This document shows positions 44,515 to 53,920 of a stretch of DNA of 64,000 nucleotides, in pieces. The DNA is from Opitutaceae bacterium (lineage in GTDB: Bacteria > Verrucomicrobiota > Verrucomicrobiia > Opitutales > Opitutaceae). The translations under genes and the position numbers were made by a program. Where the stretch lies: positions 1 through 64,000 of the forward strand of contig JAGYIG010000001.1 of NCBI GenBank assembly GCA_018402455.1. The letters run 5' to 3'. The first letter of the stretch is position 1; every line of letters begins with the position of its first letter. The notes beneath the pieces are model-generated. The model ran no database searches. It was given only the letters and a program-made list of their open reading frames with translations, and had not been told where the DNA came from.

Positions 44515-45357
44515 ATGCCCCGCCCCCCTTTACTCTTATTTGCCGTGGTGCTTTTGGCCGCCACCGCCGCCAGCGCTCAAGACCCCAACTTTCACGTCTA
44601 TCTCTGTTTGGGCCAGTCCAACATGGAGGGTTTTCCGGGGATTCCGGAAGAGGATAAATCCGGCGTGGATCCTCGGTTTCAGGTCATGGCCGCCGTGGAG
44701 TTTCCCGAGCTCGGGCGCGAGCTCGGCCGGTGGTATCCGGCGAGGCCGCCGTTGTGCCGGGCCGACTCGGGGTTGAGTCCGGCGGATTATTTTGGCCGCA
44801 CCCTGGTGGCTCAACTGCCGGCCAAGGTCAGGGTGGGGGTGGTGAGCGTGGCGGTGGCGGGAGCCAGGATTGAGGTGTTCGACGAGGCCCGCCGTGCGGA
44901 CTACGTGGCGACCGCCCCGGACTGGATGCAGCCGATAGTCGCGGCTTACGACGGCAGTCCCTACCAGCGTCTCGTGGCCATGGCCCAGCGCGCCCAACAG
45001 GATGGCGTGATCAAAGGCATTCTGTTGCATCAAGGTGAATCCAACACCGGCGATGCCTCCTGGCCGATGCAGGTGAAGGGCGTGTATGAAAATTTGCTCC
45101 GCGATCTCGGACTCACGGCCACCGCGGTGCCCCTGTTGGTGGGTGAACTGGTGGCGGCCGACCAAGGCGGTAAGTGTGCCAGCATGAATGCGCTCATCGC
45201 CACGCTGCCCGAGGTCATCCCCACCGCCCATGTGGTCTCATCCGCCGGCTGCCTGGCCCGATCGGATGGCCTGCACTTCACCCCGGAAGGGTATCGCCGC
45301 CTCGGCCGCAATTACGCCCGCGCCATGCTACCCCTCCTTGCCTCTGCCGCGGACTAA
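44515..45357 (+). CDS. Secreted SGNH/sialate-O-acetylesterase-type esterase
   Basis: The 280-residue protein has a signal peptide (RPPLLLFAVVLLAATAASAQ) and the SASA/CE6-type landmarks: LCLGQSNMEGFP with the nucleophilic serine, LLHQGESNTGD, and DGLHFTPEGYRRLG with the catalytic Asp-x-x-His. Such enzymes remove acetyl groups from polysaccharides (xylan, sialic acid or pectin). It is followed 69 bases later by another secreted esterase on the same strand. Confidence 0.9.
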   Translation: MPRPPLLLFAVVLLAATAASAQDPNFHVYLCLGQSNMEGFPGIPEEDKSGVDPRFQVMAAVEFPELGRELGRWYPARPPLCRADSGLSPADYFGRTLVAQLPAKVRVGVVSVAVAGARIEVFDEARRADYVATAPDWMQPIVAAYDGSPYQRLVAMAQRAQQDGVIKGILLHQGESNTGDASWPMQVKGVYENLLRDLGLTATAVPLLVGELVAADQGGKCASMNALIATLPEVIPTAHVVSSAGCLARSDGLHFTPEGYRRLGRNYARAMLPLLASAAD

Positions 45358-45426
45358 CCTCTCGGCTGGCGCCCGATCAACTGCTGCTAATCGGGCGGCC
45401 TCAACTCCCCACCCCCAAGTTCATTT

Positions 45427-46359
45427 ATGAAAACACCGCTCCTCGTCAGCCTTCTCCTCACCCTTGTTTCCGTCGGCCCTGCTTGGGCTCAGGATGGCAC
45501 CATCTATCCGCTGGAGGCCCCGGATGAGCCGGGCGCGATCGTCCTCGGCACCGGCGGAGTCGAGGGTCAGACCGCACCTGAAACCTGGTTCCGCCAATGG
45601 GGGGACCCCATGGCGCGCAACATCTCCACCGCGACCCTCACTCCCGTGCTGCCGGACCCGGACAAGGCCAACGGGGCCGCCGTCCTGGTGGCCCCCGGAG
45701 GGGGCTTCCGGTGGTTGTCGATGGGCAATGAAGGCTGGGAGGTGGCCCGGGCCTTGGCCGATCGTGGGGTCGCGGCCTTTGTGTTGAAGTATCGACTCCA
45801 GCCCACGCCGGAATCGCTGGAGGCATTCAAGGACTCGATGAACCGTACGTTCGCCGCCGCGGCGCAATCCACGGACGGGGAGGATGCCGCCCCGCCGCCC
45901 CGCCTGCGCTGGGATCTATCCAACCAACTCGAAGATGCCGAGGCGGCTTACGCTCTCATTGTGGAGCGGGCCACCGAGTGGGGCGTCGATACGGACCGGT
46001 TGGGTATGATCGGGTTCTCCGCCGGGGCGGGCCTGACGATGCACAGCACCCTTCACTCCACGAAGATGGACCTCGCCTTCATTGGTCCGATTTACGGTGG
46101 CATGGGACCGGTGGAGGTGCCGGCGGGCGCTCCTCCCATGTTTGCGGCGATTGCGAGCGATGACTTCTTGTTTCAAGGCCAGTTTGGGGTGATCGAATCC
46201 TGGTATGAAGCGGGGGCTCCGGTTGAGTTTCACCTGTATCAGAACGGCGGTCATGGCTTCGGTCTCGGCAATCCCGACCGCACCAGCAACCGCTGGTTCG
46301 ACGCCTTCATGTATTGGCTAGAGGTCAACGACTTTCTCCAAGCTGCGAAGACCGATTAG
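45427..46359 (+). CDS. Secreted alpha/beta-hydrolase (acetyl esterase-like)
   Basis: The 310-residue protein has a signal peptide (MKTPLLVSLLLTLVSVGPAWAQ). The alpha/beta-hydrolase core shows the oxyanion segment VLVAPGGGFRWLS, the nucleophile elbow GFSAGAG and the catalytic histidine in NGGHGFGLG. Similar proteins are annotated as endo-xylanase-associated or acetylxylan esterases. With the neighbouring SASA esterase and sulfatase it fits removal of side groups from a plant or algal polysaccharide. Confidence 0.87.
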   Translation: MKTPLLVSLLLTLVSVGPAWAQDGTIYPLEAPDEPGAIVLGTGGVEGQTAPETWFRQWGDPMARNISTATLTPVLPDPDKANGAAVLVAPGGGFRWLSMGNEGWEVARALADRGVAAFVLKYRLQPTPESLEAFKDSMNRTFAAAAQSTDGEDAAPPPRLRWDLSNQLEDAEAAYALIVERATEWGVDTDRLGMIGFSAGAGLTMHSTLHSTKMDLAFIGPIYGGMGPVEVPAGAPPMFAAIASDDFLFQGQFGVIESWYEAGAPVEFHLYQNGGHGFGLGNPDRTSNRWFDAFMYWLEVNDFLQAAKTD

Positions 46360-46403
46360 GCGGTCGGGAGGGGACTTAACCAGCGGTCATTCCGCAACGC
46401 GTT

Positions 46404-46428
46404 GGCTTCCGCCCACCAGGCGGAAGCC
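46404..46428. terminator. Strong hairpin between convergent genes
   Basis: A perfect 10-bp stem (GGCTTCCGCC at 46404-46413, GGCGGAAGCC at 46419-46428) with a 5-base loop lies between the ends of the esterase and gnd genes. There is no T-run on either strand, so it may end transcription weakly in both directions or be a REP-type repeat. Confidence 0.4.
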
Positions 46429-46505
46429 TCACCGGTATTTATCTGCGGAGCCAATCGGACTCCGCTTCCAATCGGGCATAGAACGAAGAACGCTCCGGGA
46501 CTTGC

Positions 46506-48008
46506 TTATGCCTCGAGCTGGGGGCGCTTCGGGTCGGGCCAGTCGATGTGGAAGAACTTGCCGCGGGGTTGGTCGAGGCGCTCGTAGGTGTGGGCCCCGA
46601 AGTAGTCGCGTTGGGCTTGCAGCAGGTTGGCTGGAAGGCGGGCGCTGCGGTAGCCGTCGTAGTAGGCGAGGGCACTGCCGAAAGTCGGGGCCGGGATGCC
46701 GTATTCGGCGGAGAGGGCCACGACTCTGCGCCAGCTGTCCTGGGCAACTTGAATCGTCTGGTTGAAGTAAGGATCGAGCAGGAGGTTGGCCAACTTCTTG
46801 TCGCGCTGGTAAGCCTCGGTGATCTTTTGGAGGAAGGCTGCGCGGATGATACAACCGCCGCGCCAGATCTGGGCGATTTGGCCGAAGTTGAGCTTCCAGC
46901 CGTATTCGTTTTGCGCTTCGCGCATGAGCTGGAAACCCTGGGCGTAGGAGCAGATTTTTGAGCAGTAGAGGGCGTCGCGAATCGCGGCGATGAGGTCCGC
47001 TTTGTCGCCGTTGAATTTTTTCTTCGGGCCTTTGAGGATCTTGGCGGCGGCGACGCGCTCGTCTTTGATGGCGGAGAGGCAGCGGGAAAAGACGGATTCG
47101 GCGATGGTCGGGGCGGCGATGCCCATGGTGAGTGCACTGTTGGCGGTCCACTTGCCGGTGCCCTTCTGGCCCGCGGTGTCGAGCACCACATCGACAAAGG
47201 CTTTGCGGGAGGCCGGATCCTTTTGCTGCAGGATGTCGGCGGTGATCTCGACGAGGAAGGAGTCGAGAGCGCCCTCGTTCCACTCGGCGAAGATTTCGCC
47301 CATCTCCTTGGCCTTCAAGCCGAGCAGGCCCTGCATCAGGTCGTAGGCCTCACAGATCATCTGCATGTCGCCATATTCGATGCCGTTGTGGACCATTTTG
47401 ACGTAGTGGCCGGCTCCGTTTTCGCCGATGTAGGCGGTGCAGGGGACGCCGCCCTTGACGGGTTTGCCGGGAGCGGCGCCTTCCAAAGGTTTGCCGGTCT
47501 TGCGGTCGACCTTGGCGGCGATGGCTTTCCAGATCGGCGCGAGTTCCTTGAAGGCTTCCTTGTCACCACCGGGCATCAGGGACGGACCGAAGCGGGCGCC
47601 TTCCTCACCGCCGGACACGCCGGAACCGATGAAGCGCAGGCCCTTGGCCCGGAGCTCTTTTTCCCGGCGAATGGTGTCGGTCCAGAGCGCGTTGCCGCCG
47701 TCGATGATGATGTCGTTTTTATCGAGCAGGGGCACGAGACCGTCGATGACGGCGTCGGTGGCGCGGCCGGCTTGAACCAAGATGATGATCTTGCGCGGAG
47801 ACGAGAGGGACTTGACGAACCCCTTCAGCGTCTTGCTGCCCACCACGCCACCCGGCGTGTCGGGGTGAGCGGACACAAAGGCGTCGGTCTTGGCCGTCGT
47901 GCGGTTGTAGACCGAGATCTTGAAACCGTGATCGGCGATGTTGAGGGCGAGGTTTTGACCCATGACGGCGAGGCCGATGAGTCCGATGTCGGAGGAAGCT
48001 TTGGGCAT
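46506..48008 (-). CDS. gnd: 6-phosphogluconate dehydrogenase (decarboxylating)
   Basis: The 500-residue enzyme converts 6-phosphogluconate to ribulose 5-phosphate, CO2 and NADPH in the oxidative pentose-phosphate pathway. The NADP-binding start [21 protein letters not shown], the signature [33 protein letters not shown] and the C-terminal [13 protein letters not shown] are all present. Length is a little above the 470-480 typical. It stands near pntAB, so both NADPH-related systems are close together. Confidence 0.97.
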   Translation of the reverse strand: MPKASSDIGLIGLAVMGQNLALNIADHGFKISVYNRTTAKTDAFVSAHPDTPGGVVGSKTLKGFVKSLSSPRKIIILVQAGRATDAVIDGLVPLLDKNDIIIDGGNALWTDTIRREKELRAKGLRFIGSGVSGGEEGARFGPSLMPGGDKEAFKELAPIWKAIAAKVDRKTGKPLEGAAPGKPVKGGVPCTAYIGENGAGHYVKMVHNGIEYGDMQMICEAYDLMQGLLGLKAKEMGEIFAEWNEGALDSFLVEITADILQQKDPASRKAFVDVVLDTAGQKGTGKWTANSALTMGIAAPTIAESVFSRCLSAIKDERVAAAKILKGPKKKFNGDKADLIAAIRDALYCSKICSYAQGFQLMREAQNEYGWKLNFGQIAQIWRGGCIIRAAFLQKITEAYQRDKKLANLLLDPYFNQTIQVAQDSWRRVVALSAEYGIPAPTFGSALAYYDGYRSARLPANLLQAQRDYFGAHTYERLDQPRGKFFHIDWPDPKRPQLEA

Positions 48009-48129
48009 GGCGAGTCCCTAACGTGGCACAAATCGGGACCCGATGACCAACCCGAAATACGCAAACGGATTGTCAAATTCCGCAGGCCGTCGTGGCGCTC
48101 GCGCCGAAGGGGGCGGCGCCGACAGAGCG

Positions 48130-48405
48130 TCAGTTAAACGATCCCTTACTCGGGAAGAAGGGGGCGATAAGGTTGATGTAGGGCGTCAGGAAAGCTGGCT
48201 CGTTGCGTTCCCAAATCCACTGGAAGCCGACGGTGGTCACGACCACGACGATGATCATGGTCAGCACCATTTTATTCATCCGGGCGGCATTTCGCACCAG
48301 CATGATCGCGATCCAGCCGCCAACGATGAAGATGACCGCGTTGATCCAGAACCGAGCAGGCACGGCTTGCAGCTTTTCCAAAGTGGTGGTGGCGAGAAGC
48401 AACAT
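48130..48405 (-). CDS. Small membrane protein with two spans
   Basis: The 91-residue protein begins MLLLATTTLEKLQAVP. Two hydrophobic segments (about residues 22-41, FWINAVIFIVGGWIAIMLV, and 47-66, VLTMIIVVVVTTVGFQWIW) are separated by a short basic loop. The C-terminal part (ITPYINLIAPFFPSKGSFN-like) is amphipathic. The family is not known. It lies between gnd and the divergent 359-residue conserved protein, which it faces head to head across about 115 bases. Confidence 0.6.
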   Translation of the reverse strand: MLLLATTTLEKLQAVPARFWINAVIFIVGGWIAIMLVRNAARMNKMVLTMIIVVVVTTVGFQWIWERNEPAFLTPYINLIAPFFPSKGSFN

Positions 48406-48519
48406 GAGTCGGTTTTTACATTGGTGGGGCGCTGCTGCACAGACGAGGGAAAAGGGAATCTGGCAAGCGGTTTGACGCTTTATTTGCCAACGCGGGATTC
48501 GGGCTGCAGGATCCGCGAC

Positions 48520-49599
48520 ATGGCCGATGACTCTCGTCCGCAGCTTAAAAAACCCAGCTTCAAGATCAGTGAGAAACTGCTCGAGTATTTGCGTCTCCAC
48601 CGGCGGGAGCGGCCCTTGCCGGTGACGTATGATCGGCTGAATTCCTTTGAGGAGTCGTGTCCGCTCAACGACGAGCACGGCAAACCGACGTTGTGGGACA
48701 GCGTGATCTACAACCGATTGGAGATGGGGCCGCTGCACGATGACCTCAAGCGGGTCTACGCGTTGCTGCGCACGGCGGGAGACACCTCGGTGCTGCAGCA
48801 CGTTTACGTGGATCGCATCGACTATTGCGGCTTCGGCAACTCCGCTCCGTTTCGGATCCGGATCGTGAATGCCTACAACGACAACGCGGATTACTTCTAC
48901 ATCAAGAAGGGGGATGCTTCCCGGGTTTACGGGCTTGAATTGGAGCACCTGCTCTCGCCCAACCGGATGAACTATTTCACCTGCGGCAACTCGCTGGTGG
49001 AGGAGCACGTGGCGGGCATCCCAGGCAACGTGTTCATCGACAACTGGTTGCAGCGTCCCAAGAGCGAGCTCAACCCCGTGCGCGTCGCCAAGGAGTTGGT
49101 GAAATTTAATGAACGCTGCTTCATCCGTCTCCTCGGGGACATGCGCAGCTATAATTTCGTGATGGTGGTGACCCCGGACTTTGAAGGTGCGCAGTTGCGG
49201 TTGCGGGCCATGGATTTTGATCAGCAGAGCTACGAAGGTCGGATGAATTTCTATCGACCGCAGTTCTTCCCGGAAAACCGATCCTTTGCCCTCTACTGTA
49301 TCAAGCACCTGCGGCCCGAAACCGCGCACCAGTATCAACGCGAGGAGCAGGTCGCGATTCTGCACCGCGCGGCGATCACCGAGGACAAGCTGGGCAGTTT
49401 GCTCGAAGCAATGGCGCAGGATCAAATCGCCCCGATGGAGCACCGGGTGGAGCTGCGGCAGGCGCTGGCGGAGCACTTCAAACGCGATGCCTACCTGCAG
49501 TGCCGAACGATGGGCGAGCTGGTGCGCGAGAACCTGGAAACGATTCGGCTGACCATGGCCACCGCGCCCCAGGGGACCCGCCCCCCGATCCTGGAGTGA
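48520..49599 (+). CDS. Conserved hypothetical protein, 359 residues
   Basis: A soluble protein from MADDSRPQLKKPSF to the end PPILE. Conserved-looking segments include PLNDEHGKPTLWDSVIYNR, LQHVYVDRIDYCGFGNSAPF, LEHLLSPNRMNYFTCGNSLVEEHVAGIPG, IRLLGDMRSYNFVMVV and AMDFDQQSYEGRMNFY. The run of charged and aromatic residues with RLLGDMRSYNF and MDFDQQ recalls distant kinase-like phosphotransferases (possible HxDxxxxN and D-F-D pattern), but this is only an impression and no nucleotide-binding loop is certain. Function unknown. Confidence 0.65.
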   Translation: MADDSRPQLKKPSFKISEKLLEYLRLHRRERPLPVTYDRLNSFEESCPLNDEHGKPTLWDSVIYNRLEMGPLHDDLKRVYALLRTAGDTSVLQHVYVDRIDYCGFGNSAPFRIRIVNAYNDNADYFYIKKGDASRVYGLELEHLLSPNRMNYFTCGNSLVEEHVAGIPGNVFIDNWLQRPKSELNPVRVAKELVKFNERCFIRLLGDMRSYNFVMVVTPDFEGAQLRLRAMDFDQQSYEGRMNFYRPQFFPENRSFALYCIKHLRPETAHQYQREEQVAILHRAAITEDKLGSLLEAMAQDQIAPMEHRVELRQALAEHFKRDAYLQCRTMGELVRENLETIRLTMATAPQGTRPPILE

Positions 49600-49778
49600 A
49601 AGGGTGAGGCGCGGCCCCACCCTCTGGTAGGCCGGCACAACCCGCGGCGCGAAACGGGTGAGGTCGGAAAATGTTAATGTCGTCCGCCGGACTGCCTGAT
49701 CACTTCAACGCCGTGACTCCATGCGGTTCGGGGACGTCGGGCGCGGCGGGTTGGAACCTGGAACCGATAGCCCGGGGA

Positions 49779-51194
49779 TCACGCCTCGGCGATGGCTTTG
49801 AACTCGCTGACCACGCCCTGCAGCGAGGCTTTGGCGTCGCCGTAGAGCATGCGGGTGTTGGGCAGGAGGAAGAGTTGGTTCTCGATCCCGGAAAAGCCGG
49901 CGCCCTTGCCGCGCTTGAGGCAGATCACGGTATGGGCCTCGTGGGCCTTGATGATGGGCATACCGTAAATGGGGGAGCTCTGGTCGCGGGCGGCGGCGGG
50001 GTTCACCACGTCGTTGGCGCCGATCACCACGGCGACATCCACCATGGGCATCTGCGGGTTGATCGAGTCCATTTCCACGAGCTGTTCGTAGGGCACGTTG
50101 GCTTCGGCCAGGAGCACATTCATGTGACCGGGCATGCGCCCCGCGACGGGATGGATGGCAAAGCGCACCTCCGCGCCATTGTTCTCGAGCATTTCGGCGA
50201 GTTCGCGGACGACGTGCTGGGCTTGGGAAACCGCCATACCGTAGCCGGGGACGATGACCACGTTGCGGGCGGCTTCGAGGACCGCGAAACTGTCTTCGGC
50301 GGAGATCGGTTTCAACTCCCCCTCGATCGTGCTGCCCTCGCCTCCGGCGGCGGCGCCGTCGGAGCCAAACCCGGAGAACAGGACGTTGGCGAGGGACCGG
50401 TTCATGGCCTTGCACATGATGATGGTGAGGATCACGCCGCTGGTGCCGACGAGACAACCCGCCACGATCAGCACGTTGTTGAGGATGACAAAACCCGCGG
50501 CGCAGGCGGCGAGGCCCGACAGGCTGTTGAGCATCGAGATAACGACCGGCATATCGCCGCCGCCGATGGGCATGACCATTGTGATGCCTAGAATGAAGGC
50601 GATCGCGAGGCAGGCATAGAACGCGTTGGTGCCCATGCCGGGCGCACCGCCGTTGATGACGTAGAGCCCGCCGGCGACGACCAACCCCAGCACGAGACCG
50701 CCGTTTACGATCTGCTGACCCCCGAACAGAACGGGCTTGCCCGAGAGCTTGCCGGAGAGTTTGCCGAAGGCGTAGAGGGAGCCGGTGAAGGTGATGCCGC
50801 CGATGAAAACGGCGAGGAAGATGACCGTGCCGGTGAAGGTGGAACTGGCTTCACCACCGGCTAGGGTCTTGGCGTATTCCGCCCAGCCGACGAGAAGGGA
50901 GGCGAGGCCACCGAAGCCGTTGAGCAGTGCGACCATCTCGGGCATCGAGGTCATCTTGATGAGTCGGGCGCAGGCGAGTCCGATTACGGCACCGACTCCG
51001 AGTCCGACCAAAATCCACTGGTAGCTGACGACTTCTTGAGCGAACAGCGTGACCACCACCGCCAGCAACATGCCGAGGGACGAGATCAGGTTGCCGCGGC
51101 GGGCGGTGGATTGCCGCCCGAGCATCTTCAAGCCGAAGATGAACAGAATCGAGGCGACGATGTAGGCGAAGTTGATCAGGGTCTCCACGTTCAT
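49779..51194 (-). CDS. pntB: NAD(P) transhydrogenase subunit beta
   Basis: The 471-residue beta subunit consists of about nine membrane helices (1-260) and a C-terminal NADP(H)-binding domain III (about 290-470), with VPGYGMAVSQAQHVVRELAE, HPVAGRMPGHMNVLLAEA, VIGANDVVNPAA and VICLKRGKGAGFSGIENQLF. It couples hydride transfer between NADH and NADP to proton movement. Its ATG overlaps the stop of pntAB (ATGA at 51191-51194), so the genes are translationally coupled. Confidence 0.97.
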   Translation of the reverse strand: MNVETLINFAYIVASILFIFGLKMLGRQSTARRGNLISSLGMLLAVVVTLFAQEVVSYQWILVGLGVGAVIGLACARLIKMTSMPEMVALLNGFGGLASLLVGWAEYAKTLAGGEASSTFTGTVIFLAVFIGGITFTGSLYAFGKLSGKLSGKPVLFGGQQIVNGGLVLGLVVAGGLYVINGGAPGMGTNAFYACLAIAFILGITMVMPIGGGDMPVVISMLNSLSGLAACAAGFVILNNVLIVAGCLVGTSGVILTIIMCKAMNRSLANVLFSGFGSDGAAAGGEGSTIEGELKPISAEDSFAVLEAARNVVIVPGYGMAVSQAQHVVRELAEMLENNGAEVRFAIHPVAGRMPGHMNVLLAEANVPYEQLVEMDSINPQMPMVDVAVVIGANDVVNPAAARDQSSPIYGMPIIKAHEAHTVICLKRGKGAGFSGIENQLFLLPNTRMLYGDAKASLQGVVSEFKAIAEA

Positions 51195-51499
51195 TGCGAA
51201 CCCTCCTCCTTTTTACCGGCGCCCTTTTTCTTGAACATGCCCAGCATGCGATCGGTCACGAGGTAGCCCCCGATGACGTTGATGGTCGCCAGCGCCACGG
51301 CGGTGGTGCCGAGTACGGTGGTGAGGGTGGAGCCGTGGTCGGCGCCGGCCGCCAGCAGGGCCCCGACGATGGTGATACCCGAGATGGCGTTCGAGCCCGA
51401 CATCAGCGGGGTGTGGAGTTGGGAGGGCACCTTCGCGATCAGCTCGAAGCCGAGGAAGGCCGCGAGCACGAAGATGAAAAGGAGGAGCATCAATTCCAT
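51191..51499 (-). CDS. pntAB: NAD(P) transhydrogenase membrane subunit alpha-2
   Basis: The 102-residue protein with about three membrane helices corresponds to the membrane half of the alpha subunit; the alpha subunit is therefore split into two genes as in many bacteria (for example Rhodospirillum). Landmarks are FLGFELIAKVPSQLHTPLMSG and NAISGITIVGAL, with NVIGGYLVTDRMLGMF before a lysine-rich tail. Confidence 0.94.
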   Translation of the reverse strand: MELMLLLFIFVLAAFLGFELIAKVPSQLHTPLMSGSNAISGITIVGALLAAGADHGSTLTTVLGTTAVALATINVIGGYLVTDRMLGMFKKKGAGKKEEGSQ

Positions 51500-51532
51500 G
51501 GTGAGGAGAGGAAGGGAAAGAACGGCGTTGGG

Positions 51533-52672
51533 CTAGGCGGAGGAAGGGGTAGCGAAGCGGGGGTGGACGATGGCGCCGTCATGGGTGATGAGGGAGCCTT
51601 GCATGATTTCGTCCTCGCGGTTGAGCGGCAGCGACTTGGTTTCGTCGTCCCAGAAGTGGGTGATCCAGGCGGCAAAGTTGGCGGCGAGCACCTGGGTCGC
51701 ATGGGTGGCGACGGTGCATTCCAGCAAGGGGTGGCCCAAAATCGTGACGCCATTGGGCGTGGTGATGTCCTCCCTGGCCACGGCTCCCTCGACGTTGCCG
51801 CCGGTCTCCAGCGCCAGATCGACGATCACGCTGCCGGCCTTCATGCCTGCGACCATGGCGGCCGTCACCAAGGTTGGCGCCTTCCGGCCAAACACCTTGG
51901 CGGTGGTGATCACGATGTCGGCTTGAGCGCAGACTTTCGCCATGCCGGCCTGTTGTTTGGCAATTTGTTCGGGGGTGAGTTGTTGGGCGTAGCCACCGGC
52001 GGTCTGACCGGTGTCACCGAGGTCGATTTTCACGAACCGGGCACCGAGGGATTTGACCTGCTCCTCCACCACGGGGCGGGTATCGAAGGCTTCGACGCGA
52101 GCACCCATCCGCTTGGCCGTGGCGATGGCCTGCAGGCCCGCCACTCCGGCGCCGATGACAAATACCCGGCATGGCATGATGGTGCCGGCGGGCGTCATCA
52201 TCATCGGCAGGGCGCTGCGCACGCGGGCGGCGGCCTGCACCACCGCGGCGTATCCGGCGAGACTGGCCTGCGAACTGAGGGCATCCATTTTCTGGGCCAG
52301 CGTGGTGCGGGGAATCATTTCCAAACTGACCGCACTCACCTTGGCGGCGGCGAATTTCGCCAGGAGTTCCGTCTCGTTGAACGGATCGAGAAAGCTTAGG
52401 TGCACGGCCCCCGGCTTCAGGGCGGCGATTTCGTCGGCGGTGGGCTTCTGCACGCGCAGCACCAGATCCGCGGTGGCCAGGGCGGCGGCCGGATCGGCTA
52501 CGATCTCCACGCCGGCCTCCCGATAGTCCGCATCGGCATACCTGCTGGCGAAACCGAGTCCCGCTTGGGCTTGGAGGGTGAGGCCGAGTTTAGTGAGGGC
52601 GGCGGCGGTAGTGGGGGTGAGCGCGGCGCGCAGCTCGCCGGGAGAGGATTCAGCGGGGACGTAGCAAATCAT
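51533..52672 (-). CDS. pntAA: NAD(P) transhydrogenase subunit alpha-1, NAD-binding
   Basis: The 379-residue soluble domain I binds NAD(H). It resembles alanine dehydrogenase: RVQKPTADEIAALKPG, the nucleotide-binding VFVIGAGVAGLQAIATAKRMGA, then VEAFDTRPVVEEQVKSLGARF and DIVITTAKVFGRKAPTLVT. First gene of the pntAA-pntAB-pntB operon. The 34-base gap to pntAB and the ATGA overlap between the other two genes make co-expression clear. Confidence 0.96.
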   Translation of the reverse strand: MICYVPAESSPGELRAALTPTTAAALTKLGLTLQAQAGLGFASRYADADYREAGVEIVADPAAALATADLVLRVQKPTADEIAALKPGAVHLSFLDPFNETELLAKFAAAKVSAVSLEMIPRTTLAQKMDALSSQASLAGYAAVVQAAARVRSALPMMMTPAGTIMPCRVFVIGAGVAGLQAIATAKRMGARVEAFDTRPVVEEQVKSLGARFVKIDLGDTGQTAGGYAQQLTPEQIAKQQAGMAKVCAQADIVITTAKVFGRKAPTLVTAAMVAGMKAGSVIVDLALETGGNVEGAVAREDITTPNGVTILGHPLLECTVATHATQVLAANFAAWITHFWDDETKSLPLNREDEIMQGSLITHDGAIVHPRFATPSSA

Positions 52673-52776
52673 GGCACGTGGGTAGGAAGACCGGGAAAGG
52701 GCTGATCACACCCGGGACCCGGCGGAATCTCAATCCCGAACATGGGGCATTTTTTGGCGAGTTTCTCTCCTGCTCC

Positions 52777-53461
52777 TCAATCGCTCCACGCGCGGTCAAG
52801 GAGGGGAAAGAAAGCTTCGGGGTGCAGGTGGGGCAGGGTGAAGGAAGCCCCGGCCTGCCGGAGGGCGGCTTGTTTGGTCCCGGTGCCGAGAAATGGGATT
52901 CCCAGAGCCTGAGTGGCCCGAAAGTCCCAGGTCCCGTCGCCCACATACACGGTCTCAGCTAGGGGGCGTCCGGCGCGCTCGGCCGTCAAGGCGATGGTGC
53001 TGGCCCGGGTGGGCCGATCGGAGCTCGTGGCCATCGGCAGCCCTGCCCTGGAATGCCGGCGGCATCCAGGCCACGGGAGCAATCGACTTGGTCCAGTCGC
53101 CGGTGGCGATGCCATGGTCGTAGCCGCGGCGATGGAGTTCCGTGAGCAGTTCCACCGCCCCATCGGTCGCGAAGAATGCAGTGGGCGTTTGGCGGATGCG
53201 GGCGGCCAGCAAGTCGGCGTAGGTTTCGGCGATGCGCTGGATGACGGGCAGGGGTTCCCCTTCGCCCGCCTCGGTCAAAGCCGCGTGGATCACCGCATGG
53301 CCGGTCACATCATCGAGGCGGTCAAAGAGGCCGAAATCCAAATCCCTGCCGGTGACCTGTTGGTAGGCCTCGCCGAAGGCTTGCCAGTCGTTGGGTTCAC
53401 CCCCGACGAGGGTGCCGTCGACGTCGAAGATGATGAGGGGGAGGGGAGAGGCGTTGCTCAT
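52777..53461 (-). CDS. HAD-family phosphatase, apparently frameshifted twice
   Basis: The first frame starts MSNASPLPLIIFDVDGTLVG (HAD motif I DVDGT) and runs through GIATGDWTKSIAP. A second frame supplies LDAAGIPGQG and a third LPMATSSDRPTRAS, then the motif-IV-like TVYVGDGTWDFRATQALGIP to TGA at 52777. Together these give one normal HAD protein (about 228 residues). Both shifts fall between about 53045 and 53080 and each would be repaired by one base in a short G or C run (CCCTG, GGGGCTG), so sequencing error is likely. Its ATG overlaps the moaE stop (ATGA at 53458-53461). Confidence 0.75.
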
Positions 53462-53916
53462 GAATTGTCGGGCGGCGAGGGGGCGGCCGCAAAGTCGCCT
53501 TTCGTGGCGCAGTTGATCCAGATGGAGGTGCCCGAGGCGTAGTGCTCTTTCTTCCAGATGGGCACCCGGGCCTTCAGCTCGTCGATAATAAAACGGCAGG
53601 CGTCGAACGCGGGGCCCCGATGGGCGGCGGCCACGCCCACCCACACGGCCAGGTCACCGATCTGCAGGTGACCGACGCGGTGAACGGCTTCGGCGGCGAG
53701 CAGGTCGAATTTCCCCTGCGCTTCGGTCAGAATCCGGTTGCCCTCGGCCTCGGCGAGCTGGGCGTAGGCCTCATACTCGAGCGAAGCCACGGCCTGCCCC
53801 TCGTTGTGGTTGCGCACCCAGCCCTCAAACGTGGCGCAGGCCCCGGCGGCGGGGAGGTTCAGGGCGCTCGCTTCGATGGTGGGTGCAATCGACTCGTGAC
53901 AGATCCGAAACTTCAT
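53458..53916 (-). CDS. moaE: Molybdopterin synthase catalytic subunit
   Basis: The 152-residue subunit converts cyclic pyranopterin monophosphate to molybdopterin with sulfur from MoaD. Motifs ATFEGWVRNHNEG, VASLEYEAY, VHRVGHLQIGD, VAAAHRGPAFDACRFIIDELK and VPIWKKEHY are typical, including the conserved basic residues of the pterin pocket. It follows moaD by 4 bases and overlaps the HAD gene start. Confidence 0.96.
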   Translation of the reverse strand: MKFRICHESIAPTIEASALNLPAAGACATFEGWVRNHNEGQAVASLEYEAYAQLAEAEGNRILTEAQGKFDLLAAEAVHRVGHLQIGDLAVWVGVAAAHRGPAFDACRFIIDELKARVPIWKKEHYASGTSIWINCATKGDFAAAPSPPDNS

Positions 53917-53920
53917 GGGC

